Assembly: GCF_036194065.1 (NCBI RefSeq)
Contig: NZ_CP108095.1
Location: forward strand, 6,324,001 to 6,388,000
DNA: 64,000 nucleotides
Direction: 5' to 3'
Origin: Streptomyces sp. NBC_00239
GTDB taxonomy: Bacteria > Actinomycetota > Actinomycetes > Streptomycetales > Streptomycetaceae
Shown: piece after piece, positions 32,824 through 42,442 of the stretch
How positions within the stretch are numbered: position 1 is the stretch's first letter
Layout of the letters: every line of letters begins with the position of its first letter
Notes under the pieces: model-generated
What the model saw: the letters and a program-made list of their open reading frames with translations, nothing else
Told to the model about the DNA's origin: nothing
The model's database searches: none
Position numbers and translations under genes: made by a program

Positions 32824-32846
32824 ACCCTACGACCCACCACCGACAA
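32824..32846 (-). promoter_or_regulatory. PafBC-type (RecA_NDp) promoter of the RecB-family nuclease
   Basis: On the minus strand: TTGTCGGTG, 8 bases, TAGGGT, 7 bases, ATG. This equals the mycobacterial DNA-damage consensus TTGTCRGTG-N8-TANNNT at every fixed position. The mRNA would be leaderless. Confidence 0.8.
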
Positions 32847-32982
32847 GCCGCGCATACCATCGACGGCAAGGACCCTCGCACTGCATGATCGAGGCATCAC
32901 CCCGCGCAACCGCGCACACACCCACCCCGCCGGCCCCGGGCAGCGACCGTCCCCGAACCGACCAGCCGACCGAAGGACAGCA

Positions 32983-34200
32983 GTGGCCGACACCGACACC
33001 CCGGAAGGCCCCTCGGACACCAAGCCGAACGGACGACGGCAGCCCGAACCCGGCGGCGGACTCCTCATGGGCCGCCCCTTCGGCGTGCCCGTCTACGTCT
33101 CGCCCAGCTGGTTCCTCGTCGCCGCCCTCATCACCTGGATCTTCGGCGACCGCCTCGAAACCGTCCTCCCCGACCTCGGCGCCGCCCGCTACCTCGTGGC
33201 GCTCTTCTTCGCCGTCGCCTTCTACGCCTCCGTACTCGTCCACGAGCTCGCCCACACCGTCGCCGCACTGCGCTACAAACTCCCCGTGCGACGCATCCGG
33301 CTCCAGTTCTTCGGCGGCGTCTCCGAGATCGAGAAGGAATCCGAGACCCCCGGCCGCGAATTCGTCCTCGCCTTCGTCGGCCCGCTGCTCTCCCTCGTCC
33401 TCGCCGGCCTCTTCTACGCCGGCATGCAGGCCACCCGCCCCAGCAGCATCCCCGGCGTCCTCCTCGCCGGCCTGATGATCTCCAACCTCATCGTGGCCGC
33501 CTTCAACCTGCTGCCCGGCCTGCCCCTCGACGGCGGCCGCATGCTCCGCGCCGTCGTCTGGGGCATCACCGGCAAGCCCATGACCGGCACCATCGCCGCC
33601 GCCTGGACCGGCCGGGCCCTCGCCCTCGCCGTCCTCGTCGGCCTGCCCTGGATCACCCACAGCGAGATCCTCGGCAACAACGCCGACGAACTCGGCGGCA
33701 TGGACACCGTCACCGACGCACTCCTCGCCGCGATCCTCGCCGCCATCATCTGGACCGGCGCCGGCAACAGCCTGCGCATGGCCCGCCTGCGCGAACACCT
33801 GCCCCGGCTCCGCGCCCGCACCCTCACCCGCCGCGCCATCCCCGTCGAAGCCGCCACCCCCCTCTCCGAGGCCCTGCGCCGCGCCAACCAGGCCGGCGCC
33901 CGCGCCCTCGTCGTCGTCGACGCACACGGCGACCCCACCGCCCTCGTCAGAGAAGCCGCCGTCGCCTCCGTACCCGAACACCGCCGCCCCTGGGTCGACG
34001 TCAGCACCGTCTCCCACGACCTCACCGACGGCATGAAGGTTTCCGCGGAACTCGCCGGCGAAGAACTCCTCGAAACCCTCCGCGCCGCCCCCGCCACCGA
34101 ATACCTCGTGATCGAACCCACCGGCGAGATCTACGGCGTCCTGTCCACACACGACGTCGAGAAGGCCTTCGTCCAGGCCATGGCACGGCCGCACTCCTGA
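32983..34200 (+). CDS. Site-2 protease-like M50 metalloprotease with CBS domains
   Basis: 405 residues. An integral membrane zinc protease. The zinc motif HELAH sits in SVLVHELAHTVAAL near residue 86, and the third ligand region in NLLPGLPLDGGRMLRA near 176. Six or so hydrophobic segments are visible between residues 35 and 270. The C-terminal third is soluble and resembles a CBS pair (IPVEAATPLSEALRRANQAGARALVVVDAHG ... VSTVSHDLTDGMKV ... YLVIEPTGEIYGVLSTHDV), probably sensing an adenosyl ligand. GTG start after GAAGGACAG. The tRNA methyltransferase gene follows 18 bases later. Confidence 0.92.
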   Translation: MADTDTPEGPSDTKPNGRRQPEPGGGLLMGRPFGVPVYVSPSWFLVAALITWIFGDRLETVLPDLGAARYLVALFFAVAFYASVLVHELAHTVAALRYKLPVRRIRLQFFGGVSEIEKESETPGREFVLAFVGPLLSLVLAGLFYAGMQATRPSSIPGVLLAGLMISNLIVAAFNLLPGLPLDGGRMLRAVVWGITGKPMTGTIAAAWTGRALALAVLVGLPWITHSEILGNNADELGGMDTVTDALLAAILAAIIWTGAGNSLRMARLREHLPRLRARTLTRRAIPVEAATPLSEALRRANQAGARALVVVDAHGDPTALVREAAVASVPEHRRPWVDVSTVSHDLTDGMKVSAELAGEELLETLRAAPATEYLVIEPTGEIYGVLSTHDVEKAFVQAMARPHS

Positions 34201-34206
34201 CACCCA

Positions 34207-34212
34207 TACACT
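34207..34212 (+). promoter_or_regulatory. -10 element TACACT, leaderless start of trmI
   Basis: TACACT ends six bases before ATG 34219 and lies only seven bases after the M50 stop. No ribosome binding site is present. Confidence 0.6.
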
Positions 34213-34218
34213 GGTCAC

Positions 34219-35127
34219 ATGTCCGAACCGACCGGTGCCGCCCGCCGACGCGGGCCCTTCAAGGTCGGGGACCAGGTTCAGCTCACCGACCCCAAGGGCC
34301 GCCACTACACGTTCACGCTCGAAGCCGGGAAGAATTTCCACACCCACAAGGGTTCCTTCCCGCACGACGAGCTGATCGGCGCTCCCGAGGGCAGTGTTGT
34401 CCGTACCACAGGCAACGTCGCGTACCTCGCGCTGCGCCCCCTGCTCCCCGACTACGTCCTGTCCATGCCCCGCGGCGCCGCCGTGGTCTACCCCAAGGAC
34501 GCAGGCCAGATCCTGGCCTTCGCCGACATCTTCCCCGGCGCCCGCGTCGTGGAGGCAGGTGTGGGCTCCGGCTCCCTGAGCAGCTTCCTGCTGCGCGCCA
34601 TCGGCGACCAGGGCATGCTCCACAGCTACGAGCGCCGCGCGGACTTCGCCGAGATCGCCACGGCCAACGTCGAGCGCTACTTCGGCGGCCCGCACCCCGC
34701 GTGGCAGCTGACCGTGGGCGACCTCCAGGACAACCTGTCCGACACGGACGTCGACCGCGTGATCCTCGACATGCTGGCCCCGTGGGAATGCCTGGAGGCC
34801 GTCTCCAAGGCGCTCGTCCCCGGCGGCATCCTCTGCTGCTACGTGGCCACCACCACCCAGCTGTCGAAGACCGTCGAGTCCATCCGCGAGATCGGCAACT
34901 TCGCCGAACCGCAGCCGTGGGAATCGATGATCCGCAACTGGCACGTCGAAGGCCTCGCCGTCCGCCCGGACCACCGGATGATCGGCCACACCGGCTTCCT
35001 CGTCACCGCCCGCCGCCTCGCGGACGGCGTCGAGGCCCCGCTGCGCCGCCGCCGCCCCGCGAAGGGCGCCTACGGCGACGACTACGAGGGTCCCGGCAGC
35101 CAGTCGGGTGGCTCCGGCCGCGGCTGA
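34219..35127 (+). CDS. trmI: tRNA (adenine58-N1)-methyltransferase TrmI
   Basis: 302 residues. Makes m1A58 in the T loop of tRNAs with S-adenosylmethionine. The N-terminal domain (GPFKVGDQVQLTDPKGRHYTFTLEAGKNFHTHKG) is the small beta-barrel of TrmI. The SAM site is ARVVEAGVGSGSLSSFLLRAIG, with YERRADFAEIA for the ribose. The catalytic-loop region is VDRVILDMLAPWECLEAV, and DHRMIGHTGFLVTARRL is a C-terminal family block. Actinobacterial TrmI is often encoded close to the proteasome genes, as here. Confidence 0.95.
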   Translation: MSEPTGAARRRGPFKVGDQVQLTDPKGRHYTFTLEAGKNFHTHKGSFPHDELIGAPEGSVVRTTGNVAYLALRPLLPDYVLSMPRGAAVVYPKDAGQILAFADIFPGARVVEAGVGSGSLSSFLLRAIGDQGMLHSYERRADFAEIATANVERYFGGPHPAWQLTVGDLQDNLSDTDVDRVILDMLAPWECLEAVSKALVPGGILCCYVATTTQLSKTVESIREIGNFAEPQPWESMIRNWHVEGLAVRPDHRMIGHTGFLVTARRLADGVEAPLRRRRPAKGAYGDDYEGPGSQSGGSGRG

Positions 35128-35144
35128 CCCGCACCCAACGACCA

Positions 35145-35194
35145 GGCGCCGTGGCGCAGTTCCCCGCACACCGCGGGAACTGCGCCACGGCGCC
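35145..35194. terminator. Strong terminator after trmI
   Basis: GGCGCCGTGGCGCAGTTCCC and its exact complement form a 20-bp perfect stem with a 10-base loop, 17 bases after the stop; GTTTCGTT follows. Confidence 0.88.
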
Positions 35195-35378
35195 GTTTCG
35201 TTGCCCGTACACCCCGCGGCGGCCCCCAGGCCCGTGCCGCCCGCCCGGCGCACCTCCGGACGCGCCGGCGCTCCGCGGGCCCGCACGGACCCGGCCGTTC
35301 CACCGCCCTGTGAGGTGTGGCACGATGCTGGCTCTCCCCGCGAACACCCGTCGGCCGCGCCCACAGGAGCCACTCCGC

Positions 35379-35969
35379 GTGCACACCCCCGCCGTCCCGG
35401 CCCCCGCAGCCCCCGCCCCGGACCCCGCGGGCCACACCCGCACCCGGCCCGTGCACTGGCTCACCACCGCGCTCGCCGTGGCCGCCGTCGTCACCGGCGC
35501 CGGACTCCTGGAACCGGACGCCGGCCCGGCCGCCCCCGACGGCACCAAGAACCTCCAGGCCCCCGACGTACCCGTCCCGGACCCGGCCGCCGTCGCCTAC
35601 CCGCTCGACTGCCGCGGACTCGAGCAGGCCGTCACCGCCAGCGCCGCCGGCGACCTCGACGGAGACGGCCGCCCCGAGACCGTCGCCGCGGTCCGCTGCG
35701 CCGCCGGCTCCGGCACCCCGCCCAGCGGGATCTACGTACTCACCGGCTCGCCCGCCGGCCGGCCACGGGTGGTCGCCACCCTGCTCGACCCCGCCGACCG
35801 CCTCAACGCCACCGCGCTCTCCGTCCGCGAGGGCACCGTCACCGCCACCCTGCTCGGCTACTCCGCGGCCGACGTCCCCCGCTGCTGCCCCGACACCCGC
35901 AGCACCACCAAGTGGCACTGGGACGGTGGCAAGTTCCTGCGGTACACCACCGCAGCGAAGAGTGTGTGA
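35379..35969 (+). CDS. Secreted or membrane-anchored protein, function unknown
   Basis: 196 residues from the GTG at 35379, chosen because AGGAG lies ten bases upstream; an in-frame ATG at 35325 would add 18 residues. After a Pro/Ala-rich cytosolic start there is one hydrophobic helix (VHWLTTALAVAAVVTGAGLL), then an extracellular domain. That domain has DLDGDGRPETVAAVRC, similar to FG-GAP/calcium-binding loops, and paired cysteines (LDCRGLE, VRCAAG, PRCCPD). A single copy of the loop is too short for a beta-propeller. It ends just four bases before the convergent ferredoxin stop. Confidence 0.82.
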   Translation: MHTPAVPAPAAPAPDPAGHTRTRPVHWLTTALAVAAVVTGAGLLEPDAGPAAPDGTKNLQAPDVPVPDPAAVAYPLDCRGLEQAVTASAAGDLDGDGRPETVAAVRCAAGSGTPPSGIYVLTGSPAGRPRVVATLLDPADRLNATALSVREGTVTATLLGYSAADVPRCCPDTRSTTKWHWDGGKFLRYTTAAKSV

Positions 35970-35973
35970 TCCG

Positions 35974-36294
35974 TCACTCCGCGTCGGGTCCGAAGACCTC
36001 GACCCCGTCCGAAACCCGACGCACGTGAATGCAGTCGCCCGGACATTCCTTGGCCGAATCCACGACGTCCTGGAGCAGCGGCAGCGGAACCGGAGTGGTC
36101 GCCCCCACCGCCTGCAACAGCTCGTCCTCCGCGCTCTTCACGTACGCCAGACCATCGATGTCCAGCTCGAAGACCTCCGGCGCATACTGCACGCAGATGC
36201 CGTCCCCAGTGCAGAGATCCTGATCGATCCAGACCTCCAGCGCCTCCCGGCCCACGCCTGCGTCCACGCCCGGAGCCTCCTGCTGCACGGTCAT
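35974..36294 (-). CDS. Small ferredoxin, 3Fe-4S/4Fe-4S type
   Basis: 106 residues, acidic. The iron-sulfur ligands are DLCTGDGICVQYAPEVFEL (Cys-x5-Cys) and KECPGDCIHVRR (Cys-Pro). This is the pattern of the Streptomyces 3Fe-4S ferredoxins that serve cytochromes P450, with one extra cysteine in CPGDC. No P450 or reductase gene is adjacent. It is divergent from arc across about 250 bases, an arrangement conserved in streptomycetes as I recall. Start ATG 36294 (MTVQQEAPG) follows GGAGAT; the upstream frame is leader. Confidence 0.9.
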   Translation of the reverse strand: MTVQQEAPGVDAGVGREALEVWIDQDLCTGDGICVQYAPEVFELDIDGLAYVKSAEDELLQAVGATTPVPLPLLQDVVDSAKECPGDCIHVRRVSDGVEVFGPDAE

Positions 36295-36547
36295 ATCTCC
36301 TGCCGTTCCCTGCCCGCTCTGATCCAACCCGGCGCAAGTCGCGCCACCCCTGACGGGTGTTGAACAGTTCGACCTTACCTTCGGCTGCTTTCCGATGTTG
36401 ATCGGTGGGTATTTCCCTGACGTGAGGGAGTACGCAAGGGTGAAGATCGGACACACCTCTACCGTCTTTGTGATCTAGGGGTTTCAATCACCACCAGCCC
36501 AGGTAGGGTCAGGAAGCGTCCAGCTCCCCATGGAGGAGGTGAGGACC

Positions 36548-38314
36548 GTGGCAGCCCACGACGACGACATGAACCGCGGCATCCGGCCCGCGCGGGGGTC
36601 TGAAGACCCCGCTGGCCAGGTTGCCTATCTTGAGCAGGAAATCGCCGTCCTGCGCCGCAAGCTCGCCGACTCGCCGCGTCACACGAGGATTCTCGAAGAG
36701 CGGATCGTCGAGCTTCAGACCAATCTGGCGGGCGTCTCCGCTCAGAATGAGCGGCTCGCCAATACGCTCCGTGAGGCCCGAGACCAGATCGTGGCGCTCA
36801 AGGAGGAAGTCGACCGGCTCGCACAGCCGCCGGCCGGATTCGGTGTCTTCCTTCAGTCGAATGAGGACGGCACCGTCGACATCTTCACCGGCGGCCGAAA
36901 GCTCCGCGTGAACGTCAGCCCCAGCGTCGAGCCCGAAGACCTCAGGCGCGGCCAGGAAGTCATGCTCAACGAAGCGCTCAACGTGGTCGAGGCCATGGAA
37001 TTCGAGCGCGCCGGGGACATCGTCACCCTCAAGGAGATCCTCGAGGACGGCGAGCGCGCCCTGGTGGTCGGGCACACCGACGAGGAGCGCGTGGTGAGGC
37101 TCGCCGAGCCGCTGCTGGACATCACCATCCGCCCCGGCGACGCCCTCCTGCTGGAGCCCCGCTCCGGCTACGTGTACGAGGTGGTCCCGAAGAGCGAGGT
37201 CGAGGAACTCGTCCTCGAAGAGGTCCCGGACATCGACTACGACAAGATCGGCGGCCTGGGCGACCAGATCGAGCTGATCCGCGACGCGGTCGAGCTGCCC
37301 TACCTCTACCCCGACCTCTTCAAGGAGCACGAACTGCGGCCGCCCAAGGGCATCCTGCTCTACGGCCCGCCCGGCTGCGGCAAGACGCTCATCGCCAAGG
37401 CCGTCGCCAACTCCCTTGCCAAGAAGGTCGCCGAGGTGACCGGCAAGGCCGCCGGTAAGTCCTACTTCCTGAACATCAAGGGCCCCGAACTCCTCAACAA
37501 GTACGTCGGCGAGACCGAGCGGCACATCCGCCTCGTCTTCCAGCGTGCCCGCGAGAAGGCCAGCGAGGGCACCCCCGTCATCGTCTTCTTCGACGAGATG
37601 GAATCCCTCTTCCGCACCCGCGGATCCGGCGTCAGCTCGGACGTGGAGAACACCATCGTCCCGCAGCTGCTCGCCGAGATCGACGGCGTGGAAGGCCTCG
37701 AGAACGTCATCGTCATCGGCGCCTCCAACCGCGAGGACATGATCGACCCGGCCATCCTGCGCCCCGGCCGGCTCGACGTGAAGATCAAGATCGAGCGCCC
37801 GGACGCCGAGGCGGCCAAGGACATCTTCGCCAAGTACCTCAAGGCGACACTCCCGCTGCACGCCGACGACCTCGCCGAGCACCAGGGATCCGCCCCCGTC
37901 GCCGTCCACAGCATGATCCAGACCGTTGTGGAGCAGATGTACGCGGAATCCGAGGAGAACCGCTTCCTCGAGGTCACGTACGCCAACGGCGACAAGGAAG
38001 TCCTCTACTTCAAGGACTTCAACTCCGGCGCCATGATCCAGAACATCGTGGACCGGGCCAAGAAGATGGCCATCAAGGCCTTCCTCGACCAGAACCAGAA
38101 GGGCCTCCGGGTCTCCCATCTCCTCCAGGCTTGCGTGGACGAGTTCAAGGAGAACGAGGACCTGCCCAACACCACCAACCCCGACGACTGGGCCAGGATC
38201 TCCGGAAAGAAGGGAGAGCGGATCGTCTTCATCCGCACTCTCGTCACCGGAAAGCAGGGCGCGGACACCGGACGCTCCATCGACACGGTGGCCAACACCG
38301 GTCAGTACCTCTGA
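36548..38314 (+). CDS. arc: Proteasome-activating AAA+ ATPase Arc/Mpa
   Basis: 588 residues, the size of S. coelicolor ARC. Hexameric ring that unfolds pupylated proteins and feeds the 20S core. N-terminal coiled coil ([20 protein letters not shown] to about residue 95) binds Pup. Two OB folds follow to about 235. The AAA domain has Walker A GPPGCGKT near residue 273-280, Walker [11 protein letters not shown] near 345, the arginine-finger region [13 protein letters not shown] and pore-loop-type [14 protein letters not shown]. The C-terminus is GQYL, the penultimate-tyrosine tail that opens the core gate. The GTG start is preceded by GGAGGAGGTGAGG; TAGGGT at 36504-36509 is the likely -10. Confidence 0.98.
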   Translation: MAAHDDDMNRGIRPARGSEDPAGQVAYLEQEIAVLRRKLADSPRHTRILEERIVELQTNLAGVSAQNERLANTLREARDQIVALKEEVDRLAQPPAGFGVFLQSNEDGTVDIFTGGRKLRVNVSPSVEPEDLRRGQEVMLNEALNVVEAMEFERAGDIVTLKEILEDGERALVVGHTDEERVVRLAEPLLDITIRPGDALLLEPRSGYVYEVVPKSEVEELVLEEVPDIDYDKIGGLGDQIELIRDAVELPYLYPDLFKEHELRPPKGILLYGPPGCGKTLIAKAVANSLAKKVAEVTGKAAGKSYFLNIKGPELLNKYVGETERHIRLVFQRAREKASEGTPVIVFFDEMESLFRTRGSGVSSDVENTIVPQLLAEIDGVEGLENVIVIGASNREDMIDPAILRPGRLDVKIKIERPDAEAAKDIFAKYLKATLPLHADDLAEHQGSAPVAVHSMIQTVVEQMYAESEENRFLEVTYANGDKEVLYFKDFNSGAMIQNIVDRAKKMAIKAFLDQNQKGLRVSHLLQACVDEFKENEDLPNTTNPDDWARISGKKGERIVFIRTLVTGKQGADTGRSIDTVANTGQYL

Positions 38315-38325
38315 CGGACCAGGGC

Positions 38326-38359
38326 GGCTGCGGGTGCCCTGCACGGGGCACCCGCAGCC
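38326..38359 (+). terminator. Rho-independent terminator after arc
   Basis: GGCTGCGGGTGCCC and GGGCACCCGCAGCC form a perfect 14-bp stem with a 6-base loop, followed by GACTGTTTTT. The T-run is unusual here, and it means arc and dop are mostly separate transcripts. TAGGCT at 38432-38437 is a likely -10 for dop. Confidence 0.92.
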
Positions 38360-38550
38360 GACTGTTTTTCAGCCGGGCACCGGCACACCGGCAATGACCG
38401 AAATGATCTCCCCACCAGCGCGGAGCCGCTCTAGGCTCTTCCGTACCGCCGGCCGCGCAGTGCGGGGACCGGCACCGCACACGCACCGGAGCACCAGCGG
38501 TACTTGAGCGCCGTTCCCGGAGGGGAACGCCGCCGGGCAAGGAGGGCCGC

Positions 38551-40062
38551 ATGACCGTACGGCGAGTAATGGGGATCGAGACGGAGTACGGGATCTCCGT
38601 CCCCGGGCACCCGAACGCCAATGCCATGCTCACCTCGTCCCAGATCGTCAACGCCTACGCGGCGGCGATGCACCGGGCGCGGCGCGCCCGCTGGGACTTC
38701 GAGGAGGAGAACCCGCTGCGGGACGCCCGCGGCTTCGACCTCGCCCGCGAGGTGGCCGACAGCAGCCAGCTGACCGACGAGGACATCGGCCTGGCCAACG
38801 TCATCCTCACCAACGGGGCGCGGCTCTACGTCGACCACGCGCACCCCGAGTACAGCTCGCCGGAGATCACCAACCCGCGCGACGCAGTCCTCTGGGACAA
38901 GGCCGGCGAACGGATCATGGCCGAGGCCGCGGAACGGGCCGCCCAGCTGCCCGGCGCCCAGCCGATCCACCTGTACAAGAACAACACCGACAACAAGGGC
39001 GCCTCGTACGGCACGCACGAGAACTACCTGATGAAGCGGGAGACCCCCTTCTCGGACATCGTGCGCCACTTGACGCCCTTCTTCGTCAGCCGCCAGGTCG
39101 TCACCGGCGCGGGGCGCGTCGGCATCGGCCAGGACGGCCGCGAGCACGGCTTCCAGATCAGCCAGCGCGCCGACTACTTCGAGGTCGAGGTCGGCCTGGA
39201 GACCACCCTCAAGCGGCCCATCATCAACACCCGCGACGAGCCCCACTCCGACGCCGAGAAGTACCGCCGGCTGCACGTGATCATCGGCGACGCCAACCTC
39301 TCCGAGATCTCCACCTACCTGAAGCTCGGCACCACCGCCCTGGTGCTCTCGATGATCGAGGACGGCTTCATCACCGTCGACCTCGCCATCGACCAGCCGG
39401 TGCGCACCCTGCACCAGGTCTCCCACGACCCGGACCTGCGCCAGCTCATCACGCTGCGCAGCGGACGCACCCTGACCGCCGTACAGCTTCAGATGGAGTA
39501 CTTCGAGCTGGCGCGGAAGTACGTCGAGGAGCGCTTCGGCTCCGACGCGGACGACCAGACCAAGGACGTGCTCGGCCGCTGGGAGGACGTGCTCGGGCGG
39601 CTGGAGAGCGACCCGATGAGCCTGTCCGGCGAGCTGGACTGGATCGCCAAGCGCGAACTGCTGGAGGGCTACCGGAGGCGGGACGGGCTGGAGTGGGACG
39701 CCGCCCGGCTGCACCTGGTCGACCTCCAGTACGCGGACGTGCGCCCCGAGAAGGGCCTGTACAACCGTCTGGTGGCCCGCGGCAAGATGAAGCGGCTGCT
39801 GGACGAGCCGGCCGTGGAGCGGGCCGAGAGCAAGCCCCCGGAGGACACCCGGGCCTACTTCCGCGGCCGCTGCCTGGAGCAGTACGCGGACGACGTGGCC
39901 GCGGCCTCCTGGGACTCCGTGATCTTCGACCTGCCGGGGCGGGACTCGCTCCAGCGGGTCCCCACCCTGGAGCCCCTGCGCGGCACCAGGAACCACGTCA
40001 AGGAGCTCCTGGACCGCTGCCGCACGGCGGAGGACCTGGTCCGGGTGCTTTCGGGCGGGTGA
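38551..40062 (+). CDS. dop: Dop, Pup deamidase/depupylase
   Basis: 503 residues. Converts the C-terminal Gln of Pup to Glu and also removes Pup from substrates. It belongs to the carboxylate-amine ligase fold shared with PafA. Start [19 protein letters not shown] has the metal-binding acid residues. [19 protein letters not shown] carries the catalytic Asp (residue 95). [21 protein letters not shown] and [23 protein letters not shown] are ATP/metal segments. The insertion [20 protein letters not shown], absent from PafA, is the Dop loop. It is followed by pup, as in other actinobacteria. Confidence 0.98.
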   Translation: MTVRRVMGIETEYGISVPGHPNANAMLTSSQIVNAYAAAMHRARRARWDFEEENPLRDARGFDLAREVADSSQLTDEDIGLANVILTNGARLYVDHAHPEYSSPEITNPRDAVLWDKAGERIMAEAAERAAQLPGAQPIHLYKNNTDNKGASYGTHENYLMKRETPFSDIVRHLTPFFVSRQVVTGAGRVGIGQDGREHGFQISQRADYFEVEVGLETTLKRPIINTRDEPHSDAEKYRRLHVIIGDANLSEISTYLKLGTTALVLSMIEDGFITVDLAIDQPVRTLHQVSHDPDLRQLITLRSGRTLTAVQLQMEYFELARKYVEERFGSDADDQTKDVLGRWEDVLGRLESDPMSLSGELDWIAKRELLEGYRRRDGLEWDAARLHLVDLQYADVRPEKGLYNRLVARGKMKRLLDEPAVERAESKPPEDTRAYFRGRCLEQYADDVAAASWDSVIFDLPGRDSLQRVPTLEPLRGTRNHVKELLDRCRTAEDLVRVLSGG

Positions 40063-40184
40063 CCGCGGCTGAAAGCACCCGCGCCTGGGAATCATGGACA
40101 TGAGGCACACGGAACCCGGGCGTTCCTGAATCACCGGCCCGAAATCGGGGCTCTGAATGTAGGGTCTGAGCAGGGTCTGATCTT

Positions 40185-40206
40185 GAGATTCCGTCCCCGG
40201 AATCTC
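40185..40206 (+). promoter_or_regulatory. Stem-loop in the pup leader
   Basis: GAGATTCC and GGAATCTC form a perfect 8-bp stem, 6-base loop, 36 bases before pup. TAGGGT at 40160-40165 upstream is a likely -10, which would put this hairpin in the 5' untranslated region. Confidence 0.55.
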
Positions 40207-40242
40207 TCCACGAGCGTGCGAACCGAGCGGGGTGAGGTAGAC

Positions 40243-40455
40243 ATGGCGACCAAGGACACCGGCGGCGGACAGCAGAAGGCCACGCACTCGACCGAAGAGG
40301 TCGAGGAGCAGGCCGCGGAAGCGCAGTCCGACCTCAAGGAACGACAGGAAAAGCTCTCGGACGACGTCGACTCCGTGCTCGACGAAATCGATGATGTGCT
40401 CGAGGAAAATGCCGAGGACTTCGTTCGGAGTTTCGTACAAAAGGGCGGCCAGTAG
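40243..40455 (+). CDS. pup: Pup, prokaryotic ubiquitin-like protein
   Basis: 70 residues, intrinsically disordered and acidic. It ends in VQKGGQ, so the terminal Gln must be deamidated by Dop before PafA can attach it to lysines. The central ELEKLSD-type segment (ERQEKLSDDVDSVLDEIDDV) forms a helix on the Arc coiled coil. ATG 40243 is chosen because GGTGAGG lies upstream; the frame continues further upstream without a ribosome site. Confidence 0.98.
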   Translation: MATKDTGGGQQKATHSTEEVEEQAAEAQSDLKERQEKLSDDVDSVLDEIDDVLEENAEDFVRSFVQKGGQ

Positions 40456-40470
40456 CCTTCGAATCGAAGG
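40456..40470 (+). terminator. Small inverted repeat after pup
   Basis: CCTTCGA and TCGAAGG begin right after the pup stop. The stem is short, so termination would be partial. Confidence 0.4.
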
Positions 40471-40485
40471 TTAACGGCGGGGTGG

Positions 40486-40700
40486 ATGCCTGGGAAGGTG
40501 GGGTTGAAGCGTTGCGCGCGGTGTGCGGGTGACCCTCTAGTATCCCTGCCTTCGCGTCCCGGCCGTGCATGTGGATCACTGTCACAAGACGGGTAGGGTC
40601 CGTGGCGTACTTTGCTTCAACTGCAACACGGGCCTTGGCCTGTTGAAGGAGAACCCCGACCGGATGCGTCGGGCCATCCAATACTTGGAGGGAAACGCGT
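40486..40700 (+). pseudogene. Broken endonuclease VII (HNH) gene between pup and prcB
   Basis: From ATG 40486 the frame gives MPGKVGLKRCARCAGD, the zinc CxxC opening of recombination endonuclease VII-like proteins, but it soon loses similarity and stops near 40600. In another frame 40565 onward reads [26 protein letters not shown] and [11 protein letters not shown], the HNH active-site half with its own CxxC. So the two ends survive in different frames and the middle is deleted. An intact gene of this family lies here in S. coelicolor (SCO1645, from memory). TAGTAT at 40538-40543 may now serve as -10 for prcB. Confidence 0.75.
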
Positions 40701-41538
40701 GGAAGCCAACACTCGTAGCACCGGGCGTCTGCCGGCTCCCTTCCTGACGCCGGGGTCCTCGTCGTTCATGGACTTCCTGGCGGACCACTCGCCGGAGATG
40801 CTGCCGGGGAACCGGAAGCTGCCGGAGGGGATCGTCGAGGCGCCGCACGGCACCACCATCGTGGCCGCGACGTTCCCCGGCGGGGTGGTGCTCGCCGGTG
40901 ACCGGCGGGCGACCATGGGGAACATGATCGCGCAGCGGGACATCGAGAAGGTGTTCCCGGCCGACGAGTACTCCGCGGTGGGCATCGCGGGCACCGCCGG
41001 CCTCGCCGTGGAGATGGTGAAGCTGTTCCAGCTGGAGCTGGAGCACTTCGAGAAGGTGGAGGGGGCGACCCTTTCGCTGGAGGGCAAGGCGAACCGCCTG
41101 TCCACCATGATCCGCGGCAATCTCGGCATGGCCATGCAGGGCCTGGCCGTCGTCCCGCTGTTCGCCGGCTGGGACGAGGGCAAGGAGAAGGGCCGGATCT
41201 TCTCGTACGACGTGACGGGCGGCCGGTCCGAGGAGCACGGCTTCGCGGCGACCGGATCGGGTTCGATCTTCGCCCGCGGCTCCATGAAGAAGCTGTACCG
41301 CCCCGATCTGACGGAGCAGCAGGCCACCACCCTGGTCGTCCAGGCGCTGTACGACGCGGCCGACGACGACTCGGCCACGGGTGGCCCGGACATGGCCCGC
41401 CGGATCTTCCCGATCGTCACCGTCATCACCGACGAGGGCTACCGGAGGCTGTCCGAGGCCGAATCCTCGGAGCTGGCCCGCTCGATCACCGAGCGCCGCC
41501 TGGAGCAGCCCGACGGGCCGCGCGCGGCCCTCCTCTAA
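40699..41538 (+). CDS. prcB: 20S proteasome beta subunit
   Basis: 279 residues including a 51-residue propeptide. Autocleavage in [18 protein letters not shown] exposes Thr52, the N-terminal nucleophile. The mature part has GDRRAT (Asp and Arg near the active site), Lys in DIEKVFP, and the conserved GSGS in [15 protein letters not shown], with Asp and Ser of the catalytic set. Beta rings form the inner chamber of the core particle. GTG 40699 follows GGAGGGAAA and overlaps the endonuclease remnant; prcA follows 36 bases later. Confidence 0.98.
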   Translation: MEANTRSTGRLPAPFLTPGSSSFMDFLADHSPEMLPGNRKLPEGIVEAPHGTTIVAATFPGGVVLAGDRRATMGNMIAQRDIEKVFPADEYSAVGIAGTAGLAVEMVKLFQLELEHFEKVEGATLSLEGKANRLSTMIRGNLGMAMQGLAVVPLFAGWDEGKEKGRIFSYDVTGGRSEEHGFAATGSGSIFARGSMKKLYRPDLTEQQATTLVVQALYDAADDDSATGGPDMARRIFPIVTVITDEGYRRLSEAESSELARSITERRLEQPDGPRAALL

Positions 41539-41574
41539 GCCCCTGTCACCCGAGAAGAAAGGGACGGACAGCCG

Positions 41575-42336
41575 GTGTCGACTCCGTTCTACGTGTCCCC
41601 GCAGCAGGCCATGGCCGACCGGGCGGAATACGCCCGGAAGGGCATCGCCCGCGGCCGCAGCCTGGTGGTGCTGCAGTACGCCGACGGCATTGTGTTCGTC
41701 GGCGAGAACCCGTCCCGTGCGCTGCACAAGTTCAGCGAGATCTACGACCGCATCGGCTTCGCCGCGGCCGGCAAGTACAACGAGTACGAGAACCTGCGGA
41801 TCGGCGGTGTGCGCTACGCGGATCTGCGCGGATACACCTACGACCGCGACGATGTGACGGCCCGTGGGCTGGCCAACGTGTACGCCCAGACGCTGGGCAC
41901 CATCTTCTCGTCGGCGGCGGAGAAGCCGTACGAGGTGGAGCTGGTGGTCGCGGAGGTCGGCGCGACGGCCGCGGGCGACCAGATCTACCGGCTGCCGCAC
42001 GACGGTTCGATCGTGGACGAGCACGGCTCGGTCGCGGTCGGCGGCAACGCCGAGCAGATCAGCACGTTCCTGGACCAGCGCCACCAGGACGGCATGACGC
42101 TGTCCGAGGCGCTGAAGCTGGCGGTGCAGGCCCTGTCCAACCAGGCCAACGGTGCGGACCGGGAGATTCCCGCGGACCGGCTGGAGGTCGCGGTGCTGGA
42201 CCGGACCCGTGCGCAGCAGCGGAAGTTCAAGCGGATCCGGGGCCGGCAGCTGGAGCGGCTGCTGGAGCCGGTGGTGGCGGCGGAGGCGCAGGCCGACGCG
42301 GTGTCGAACGACGAGGCTCCGGAGGACGCGGAGTAG
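41575..42336 (+). CDS. prcA: 20S proteasome alpha subunit
   Basis: 253 residues, GTG start after AAGAAAGGG. Forms the outer rings whose N-terminal tails ([26 protein letters not shown]) gate the pore. The stretch [19 protein letters not shown] is the core strand region, and the pocket between subunits receives the GQYL tail of Arc. No catalytic Thr, as expected. The C-terminal 30 residues are acidic and disordered, as in other actinobacterial PrcA. Ends before a bidirectional terminator shared with the convergent lacI gene. Confidence 0.98.
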   Translation: MSTPFYVSPQQAMADRAEYARKGIARGRSLVVLQYADGIVFVGENPSRALHKFSEIYDRIGFAAAGKYNEYENLRIGGVRYADLRGYTYDRDDVTARGLANVYAQTLGTIFSSAAEKPYEVELVVAEVGATAAGDQIYRLPHDGSIVDEHGSVAVGGNAEQISTFLDQRHQDGMTLSEALKLAVQALSNQANGADREIPADRLEVAVLDRTRAQQRKFKRIRGRQLERLLEPVVAAEAQADAVSNDEAPEDAE

Positions 42337-42368
42337 TACTCCCCGTTCTTCGTCCCTCGAGTGGAGTG

Positions 42369-42401
42369 GTGCCCCGGTCCGGGTGTGCGGGCCGGGGCAC
42401 C
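42369..42401. terminator. Bidirectional terminator between prcA and the lacI-type gene
   Basis: GGTGCCCCGGTCC pairs with GGGCCGGGGCACC (one G-T pair). Confidence 0.8.
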
Positions 42402-42442
42402 GCTGTGTCCGGGGTCGGCCTCAAGGGGGGCGCCGCGCGGGG

